From Arthrinium phaeospermum (lineage: Eukaryota > Ascomycota > Sordariomycetes > Amphisphaeriales > Apiosporaceae): a stretch of DNA of 64,000 nt. The translations under genes and the position numbers were made by a program. Location: assembly GCA_006503535.1 (NCBI GenBank), contig QYRS01000010.1, forward strand, positions 930,001 to 994,000. The letters are read 5' to 3'. The notes under the pieces were generated by a model that worked only from the letters and a program-made list of their open reading frames with translations, was not told where the DNA came from and searched no databases. This document shows, in pieces, positions 58,291-64,000 of this stretch (the stretch's first letter is position 1; each line of letters starts with the position of its first letter).

Positions 58291-59034
58291 ATGGGCGACA
58301 ACCAGAAAAGTCTGAACGATCTCCTCAAATGGAGCATCGCAAACTCAACAAATCCCACCGCCGCAGCCGCAGCCGCCCAGCCCAACGGTGATGCCACAAC
58401 ACAAGAAGACCCCACTGGCGCCGTGGCCGCCGCCGCGGCCCGTGGTCTGAACCCGGAATCCCTCAAGGCACTGTTCGGAGGCCCTTCGGATGCGGACCTG
58501 ATGATGGCCGCGGTAGCGCACATCCGGTCGGAGGACCCCGAGGTAACGCTCGAGAGCAAGTTGACGGCCTTCGACAACCTGGAGCAGCTGATCGAGTCAC
58601 TCGACAACGCGAACCTGCTGTCCAAGCTGGGGCTCTGGACCCCGCTGCTCGAGCTGCTCGCCCACGACGAGTCCGAGATCCGCCTCATGGCCTGCTGGGT
58701 CGTCGGCACCGCCGTCCAGAACAACGAGCCTAGCCAGGAGCGCCTCGTGGCCCTCGGCGGCGTCGAGCGGCTCGTCGCCATGGCCCTGGGTGACCGCCTG
58801 ACGGCGGACGGTGCGCGGGACGAGTCTAAGACGGACAAGGAGGCCAAGGACGTCCGCCGCAAGGCCGTCTATGCGCTAAGCTCCGCGTGCAGGAACTACC
58901 AGCCCGGTATGGACGTGCTGACGTCGGAGCTCAGCAAACGAGGGGAAGGAAAAGGTGACAAGATTGATGCTACGAACATGGAAGCCGTCAACGTTGTGAT
59001 CGATGCCTTGAGAGAACAGGCGAAGAACGCTTAG
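58291..59034 (+). CDS. FES1: FES1, Hsp70 nucleotide-exchange factor
   Basis: One uninterrupted exon of 247 residues. FES1 (HSPBP1 family) is an armadillo-repeat protein that releases ADP from cytosolic Hsp70 and supports quality control. The N-terminus MGDNQKSLNDLLKWSIANST is diagnostic, followed by an Ala-rich linker (residues ~25-50) and helical repeats: KLTAFDNLEQLIESLDNANL, WTPLLELLAHDESEIRLMAC, WVVGTAVQNNEPSQERLVAL and VRRKAVYALSSACRNYQPGM. A basic/acidic tail follows. Start ATG 58291 is the first ATG and gives the family N-terminus. Many fungal relatives are about 200-220 residues; the difference is the Ala linker and a charged loop near ESKTDKEAKD. No targeting signal is seen, consistent with the cytosol. 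Confidence 0.94.
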   Translation: MGDNQKSLNDLLKWSIANSTNPTAAAAAAQPNGDATTQEDPTGAVAAAAARGLNPESLKALFGGPSDADLMMAAVAHIRSEDPEVTLESKLTAFDNLEQLIESLDNANLLSKLGLWTPLLELLAHDESEIRLMACWVVGTAVQNNEPSQERLVALGGVERLVAMALGDRLTADGARDESKTDKEAKDVRRKAVYALSSACRNYQPGMDVLTSELSKRGEGKGDKIDATNMEAVNVVIDALREQAKNA

Positions 59035-59342
59035 ATAGAGGAAGGCAGCTAGGCGCAGTAGAGAGCCACTTGGAGGGAGCTCTTGGTATCATTTGCATGT
59101 GCGGCGTTGCGGATTTCGGTTCCTGATTCAGTCATGGCAGGACATCTCAAAAGGTTTGGGGCTCACAGGATGGTTTTGCATGGGATTTAGAGCTAGATTA
59201 TGAACAATGGAAACGGATACCACGAGAATTCAGGTCATGAGTTGTTGTACAGGCGTATATTACATGTGTTTTTTCATGCTTCTGCTAATATGTGAACAAT
59301 ATATGTACATTCGTGCCAGCAGTATTTTTCTTAGTATGGAAT
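59035..59342. other. Convergent 3' region, FES1 and uL5m
   Basis: About 0.3 kb of presumed 3' untranslated sequence, AT-richer than neighbouring coding DNA; nothing else seen. Confidence 0.5.
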
Positions 59343-60582
59343 TTAGTCAACCAGTTTTCCATAGAATGGGATACCCAAGGCGCCAAACAGTAATCTGGCA
59401 TGCCTGTCTGACTTGGCTGTAGTCTCGACAAAGATACGGCATCCGGGGATCATCTAGGTGCATGTCAGTACAAGAGCCATTGGGACATTTCAACGAAGCT
59501 ACCATACCTTTTGCGGATATGAAGAGTAGTTGGCTTCTACCTCCGGGAAGTGCATCATTTCCTGGGGCTCCAGGCCGAACGCCAAGTTGCCAGCGCCATC
59601 ACCAGTGGTACCTATGTCAGATGTCAGCTTTCCACATTCACTTCCCTGATATAAAACGTATCAAGCAGGATCCAACTCACCCTCGACACCCTTCCACTCC
59701 TTGATCTTGGGGAAAACCAGATGGATGACTTTGTCCAGAAACTCGTAGGCCTGGTTCCCTCGCACCGTACACTTGACACCGGTTCGATCGCCCTTGACGA
59801 CACTCCATTGTGATACACTCACGCGACTCTGCGTCACAGTTGGGCGCACACCCGATATCGTCTGCAGAATGGTCTTGGCCACTGTGATGTGGTCCGGGTT
59901 CTTCTTGGCCTGGGGCATGTACATGGCGACGTGCACAGCCTTAAGCGCGGGGATGTTGTGATAGTTGAGGTCCGGCTCCAGCGGCAGCAGCACCTCGGCG
60001 CCACGGGGCCCACGCTTGGCACGGTTCTCCATGTACGGCGTCTCGTCGCCCCAGCTGCGGAACCGTATCCTCTCGGCCTTCTTGGGCGTCCCCGGTGGCT
60101 TATGCTGATAGGTGAGGGTCAGGATATCCGAGGCGATGGTCGAGTGGTAAGTCTGCTTGAGGCGGGGCAGGTTGAACGGACCGGGGCTGAAGTTTCGGGC
60201 GACAGGATCGGAGGATGGCGGCGGTTGGATGGGATGCAGAGGGCCTCTGTCGTACTTGGGCGGATGGTATCGATACCTTTTCGAAGGCGCAGTCAGTCGG
60301 GTGCTGTCCTTTACACAGGAGGGAACTTCAATAGTGACAGGATACTAACCTGGAGTGTGGCAGCTCGTGTTCTCTACGGCTCGCCCGCTTCCTGGGATCC
60401 ATGATCGTGATACCTTTACGTTCAACGACCGGCGTCATCAGACCAGAGTCCGTTTCCACATCTGGGACAGTCGGGCCAGCCTCGGTGGAGGCGCATCGCG
60501 AGAGGCTCGCAACACTGGGCTTCCAGGCCGATGGCTGTGTTACAAGTTGACGCGCAGAGCGCGGCACCCCACGAAGTGCCAT
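59343..60582 (-). CDS. MRPL7: Mitochondrial ribosomal protein uL5m (MRPL7)
   Basis: Four exons, 60582-60350, 60276-59681, 59611-59508, 59453-59343, give 347 residues. The protein belongs to the large mitoribosomal subunit, where L5 contacts 5S-equivalent and P-site regions. N-terminus MALRGVPRSARQLVTQPSAW is Arg-rich with no acidic residues, as for a mitochondrial presequence. The L5 fold region reads NIPALKAVHVAMYMPQAKKN, TVAKTILQTISGVRPTVTQS, VKCTVRGNQAYEFLDKVIHL and LVFPKIKEWKGVEG, then GAGNLAFGLEPQEMMHFPEV; the last exon ends RHARLLFGALGIPFYGKLVD. These are typical of L5, including GVRP and the conserved phenylalanine-glycine segment. Introns carry GTTAGT, GTGAGT and GTATGG donors. Convergent with FES1. 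Confidence 0.93.
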
Positions 60583-62397
60583 GCTGTCTGTCTGTCAATC
60601 AATTGGCGGTGGGAAACACAGCTAAAAACGCCTGGCAGATATGGAATTGTCTACCTTGAAACCCCTACTGAAGCTATCACCATACGTTAACTCGAGCTTC
60701 CCACTTATCGCGTTAACCCGTACATTGAATTTTCGACGGGGTTCGGAGCCTCGAATATCCGATCGAAGCCCCAAACTCCGGCCGGGCCCAACCCCAGTTC
60801 TAATTGATTGGCTAAAGTGCTGATCCCCAGCTCAAGAAGCACTGATTAACCATCCCCCGCCAATTCGATCAATTGATTGACCGTCCAGTTGGGAACGCAG
60901 TTGGATTGGATAACTGGTATAACTGTACATTGTTCTTCTCACCCATGTGTCTGACAACGGTCAGTGAATTATCAAATAGGCGAGCATCTGTGAGATAGGT
61001 GCCCTGACTGCATGCGTCGTTTTGCGCGGCTAGAGCGCTACCCTGCAGCTCTGCAAGTGTAATAAAGGGCCTTCCATCAGATGGTCTAGAAGCCTCTGCT
61101 CTGGCTTCTCCTTGAGGAGATACTCCACAACTCCCCGTCCGACGGATTTGATAGAACGTAACCCAACAGCATCTACTGCTGCTGATCCTCGGGGGCTGTA
61201 AGCCGTTCGTTGGAGGGAGCTGGAAGAGGCTCTGCAGGCTGCCGCAAACAACACAGCTCTGACACTCGATCGAAAATGTTTGAAATGGAGGCACAATCCG
61301 GAGATATAGGCTATATTCTCTACTAGAATGCACGGGGTAGGATACCTGTAACGATTGGTTGATGCTGTTACTTACACGGCCTTCTAAATTGAGTGCTTGA
61401 TGACACCCCAAAACGCGTTGCCCTGATCAGGGTGAACATGATATGTATCCCCAGTCCAGATCTGCATGCGACCCTACTCTACCCAGCTGTACGTACATGC
61501 GTACATACCTAGATCCAGGTTTTTTCAAACATCGAAGCAATTTGACGGCTGTCAAAAGATATGGAGCATCATAGAAGCGAGAGGATTCGAGCAGCAGCAA
61601 ATCCAGGTGCGTGGTTGTATTCGGCCACTGGGCTTGATCCAGGAACCGAGCCGGCCATTGTTCAGTCATCCTCGCCCGACGCCCCGTCTTGAGTTGCCAT
61701 GGCCCGTAGCCGCGCAAACACATGACAAACTGGTCAGGTCATGGACATGAGCATTATTCGAGCAGGCAACAAGGGTAAAATAAGAGCAAACCACTCCTCC
61801 ACGGGAGTTATGCCACTGTTGCTGAAATACTTGATCAATGTAAATCTATCAATCGATCCCGCGACCAACAACCAAGAACTTTAAGGCCTGGACAGTTCTG
61901 TCATTTATTTGCAAGGCTGCCTGCCCCTCTCCCCTAGACCTTGATCCTTGAGAGACTTCGGTCCTGCCCAGCCGCCTCAAAAAAGGTACTCGAAACACAA
62001 TCACTTGGAACTCAATCAATTGTTCCACCGTCAATCAGTCTTGGCTGCAGGAGATATTTTCCCCCTTCTTTGCGCGACCTCGCCTGCAGTATTCATTCAA
62101 TTAAGACACGTCAAACCCCGTCACCAGTCCCTCCTTCATACAGCCCAGCGCAGCCCATCGTCGCAACTGTCAGAGCTTTGCCTCATCCATGGATTCTCTC
62201 TCCCTAGGATAATCGACCATGCGCCTTGCCGAACTGTATCATTACCTGCAGCCCTAGAACGCTGACCTGATCCTGGAACTTCTGATTGCAGATTCCCAAG
62301 ACATAACCCCTCCATCAATTCACTAGCAGAAATAAGACCCTTGTTGGCGGCTTATAACCCCACCACCCTTCCTGTCGTCTTCACTCCCGACTTCATC
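60583..62397. other. Divergent region, uL5m and ubiquitin protease
   Basis: About 1.8 kb with no supported gene. Minus-strand open frame 60869-61411 has no recognisable feature. The last 500 bp before 62398 is C/T-rich and likely the leader and promoter of the protease gene. Confidence 0.55.
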
Positions 62398-64000
62398 ATG
62401 AAGAAGACCACGAGGAAATTCCTAAACAGCCGACGAGAGAAGCAGAGCCATCGGCGCAGCAAATCCTCGGACCCTCCACACAAGGTACACTCGAGCTATT
62501 CCTGCTCCCTTTGCCCTGGCGACTGGCAATTAGCTCTGCAATAGAGCATCTACATCATGTTTGGTACCTATATGCTGATCTTTTTGTGTAACCACAGCTC
62601 CGACCTCTTTCTTCCGAAGCGTTCTTCTCCCTCTTCAAATCCGACTCCAAGCGGCGCTCCGAAAGTGGCGAAGAGAAGCCCGTGGACCCTGAGAAAGAAG
62701 CGGCAAAGGTCCAGGAGGTGTTAAGACGCCTCAGCGATTTGGGCATCAAGAATGCCGTCGACGAACATGCCATATACGCGCTTAACTACAAGTGCTCCGC
62801 CGGCAACGTCGAGAAGGCTGTCGAACTCATGATCTTGCAGCAAGAGGCGCTGTCCGGCAGCGTAGTCAACTACAACCCCAATGTTCAGATGCTGGGCGCA
62901 GAAAACCGCGGCAATGTTACATGTTACCTAGATGCTCTGCTTTTTGCCATGTTCGCAAAGGTTGAGGCCTTCGAGTGCATGCTCAAAAACAACTTGCCAG
63001 AGGGCCCGCAGACTCAGCTGGCAGCGCTGCTACGGTTGTGGGTTAATATGCTGCGCAGTGGCAAGCTCATCCAGGCCGACATGACGGAGCATATACAGGA
63101 CGCTCTTGCGGCGTGCGGTTGGAAGGATGCCCAGCTTTTGGAGCAACAAGACACATCAGAAGCATTCGCCTTCATCACCGAGACCCTGCAACTGCCGCTG
63201 CTTCCTTTGCAGGTCGACCTCTTCCACCAAGGCAAAAATGACGAGGCCGACCATAAAGTTGTATATGAAAGGCTCCTAAACCTAGCTGTTCCAACCGACG
63301 CCGAAGGAAAAGATGTCAAGTTAGAGGACTGTCTGGAAGAATATTTCAACTCCCAGGTGGATGTACACAGAGATGACTTGGAGGACACCAAAGCCACCAG
63401 GCGGATGACGCTCACCCCTACGCCGAGAACCCCAAATACGCAGGCCACGCCCTCTACTCCGAAAAGCACCATACGCTTGGTCACAAACGGCGATGACGAG
63501 GAGGATACATCAGCGGGTTCGAGCGGCACAGATGGCGAGGGAAAACAAGACCATTCTGCCCCGTTGGAAAGGAGATGGACTGATCGTCCCACCACGGCAT
63601 CATCGGCTACTGAGTCGGTCAAATCGCATACACGGCCACAACGAAGCCGAACCGAAAGCCTCATACAAAGAGTTGTCTTGGACGAACAAACAAAGTCTGC
63701 AGAAAGCGCCGACACTGCTAGCCTCTTTGCGAGGGCTAAGCGAACGGCCTCGGTGGTCAAGGCCGTGACCATCCCGGCTTGGCAATTCTTCAGACTTATT
63801 CGTATGTTCCTTCTTCGCTTAGTCCATCTCAGGTAACACCCGCTAACATGACTCTTTAGCCTGGCATTCCACATCAACTGAAGATCCAGAGCCGCAGAAT
63901 GATCTTGAAGTCGCACGTCATTTCAGTCAAAGACCAGTGGTCGGCATCTGCTTGAAGAGGTACATGGTTGATGAAAAAGGAGTCCCTAAGAGGCAGAATA
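62398..64000 (+). CDS. Ubiquitin-specific protease, incomplete at window end
   Basis: Exons 62398-62484, 62598-63801 and 63860 to beyond 64000; 29 + 401 residues plus the start of exon 3. The family cleaves ubiquitin from proteins using a Cys-His-Asp/Asn triad. The start MKKTTRKFLNSRREKQSHRR is basic. A UBA-like helical stretch follows (VQEVLRRLSDLGIKNAVDEH, then NVEKAVELMILQQEAL). The Cys box reads NRGNVTCYLDALLFAMF with Cys138 as the likely nucleophile; the canonical box is GNTCYLNS, so here a Val separates Asn from Thr and Asp replaces Asn after Leu. QDTSEAFAFITETL matches the second conserved QQDxxEF region. A long Ser/Thr/Pro-rich insertion (about 63370-63780) splits the catalytic domain. 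Exon 3 shows RPVVGICLKRYMVDEKGVPK, the usual LKRF-type strand. The His box lies beyond the window. Confidence 0.88.

Overview
The window reads as nuclear DNA of a filamentous ascomycete. Genes carry short GT-AG introns (about 49-120 nt, one of 282 nt) with CTRAY-like branch sites, and codons mostly end in G or C. Gene content is typical Pezizomycotina core: GSK3 kinase, CBP80, a Zn2Cys6 regulator, MAU2, RAI1, GET4, ELP2, actin and FES1. Sordariomycetes is my best guess from protein flavour and simple-repeat style (TACCTAC, GTAGGTAGG), but that is inference. I see no AT-rich RIP-like blocks, no recognisable transposon and no secondary-metabolite cluster.

Layout. 1.2-2.8 kb: GSK3 (+). 4.3-6.8 kb: nuclear cap-binding protein CBP80 (+). 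6.8-21.9 kb: a 15-kb stretch without a convincing gene, rich in microsatellites and homopolymers, leading into a single Zn2Cys6 transcription factor (+, 21.9-24.9 kb). 24.9-30.3 kb: a further 5.4 kb without genes. 30.3-33.5 kb: cohesin loader MAU2 (-) with a long Gln-rich N-terminus. 34.7-36.1 kb: EHT1/YheT-type alpha/beta hydrolase (+). 36.4-38.1 kb: RAI1 decapping nuclease (-), nine exons including an 8-nt micro-exon. 38.8-39.4 kb: small uncharacterised protein (+). 39.5-40.6 kb: GET4 (-). 41.45 kb: tRNA-Gly(CCC) with an intron. 42.6-43.7 kb: PQ-loop membrane protein (+). 45.9-47.4 kb: uncharacterised protein with an exon-matched duplicated module (+). 48.2-50.8 kb: ELP2 (+), interrupted by an apparent one-base frameshift. 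51.2-51.6 kb: serine palmitoyltransferase small subunit (-). 52.8-53.6 kb: mitochondrial GGQ release-factor-like protein (+). 54.0-55.7 kb: actin (-). 58.3-59.0 kb: FES1 (+). 59.3-60.6 kb: mitochondrial ribosomal protein uL5m (-). 62.4 kb to the window end: a ubiquitin-specific protease (+), incomplete.

Functional threads. CBP80 and RAI1 both act on the mRNA 5' end. ELP2, the tRNA, uL5m and the release factor belong to translation. GET4 and FES1 belong to protein targeting and chaperoning. Nothing suggests these genes form an operon-like unit; neighbours are mostly convergent or divergent pairs with their own promoters. The parts that ordinary annotation does not explain are the gene desert around the zinc-cluster regulator, several unusual splice structures (stop-free intron whose length is a multiple of three, GC-AG intron, 8-nt micro-exon, duplicated symmetric exon), the ELP2 frameshift and the MAU2 polyglutamine region. 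Exon boundaries were placed by eye from splice signals, reading frame and remembered family conservation.
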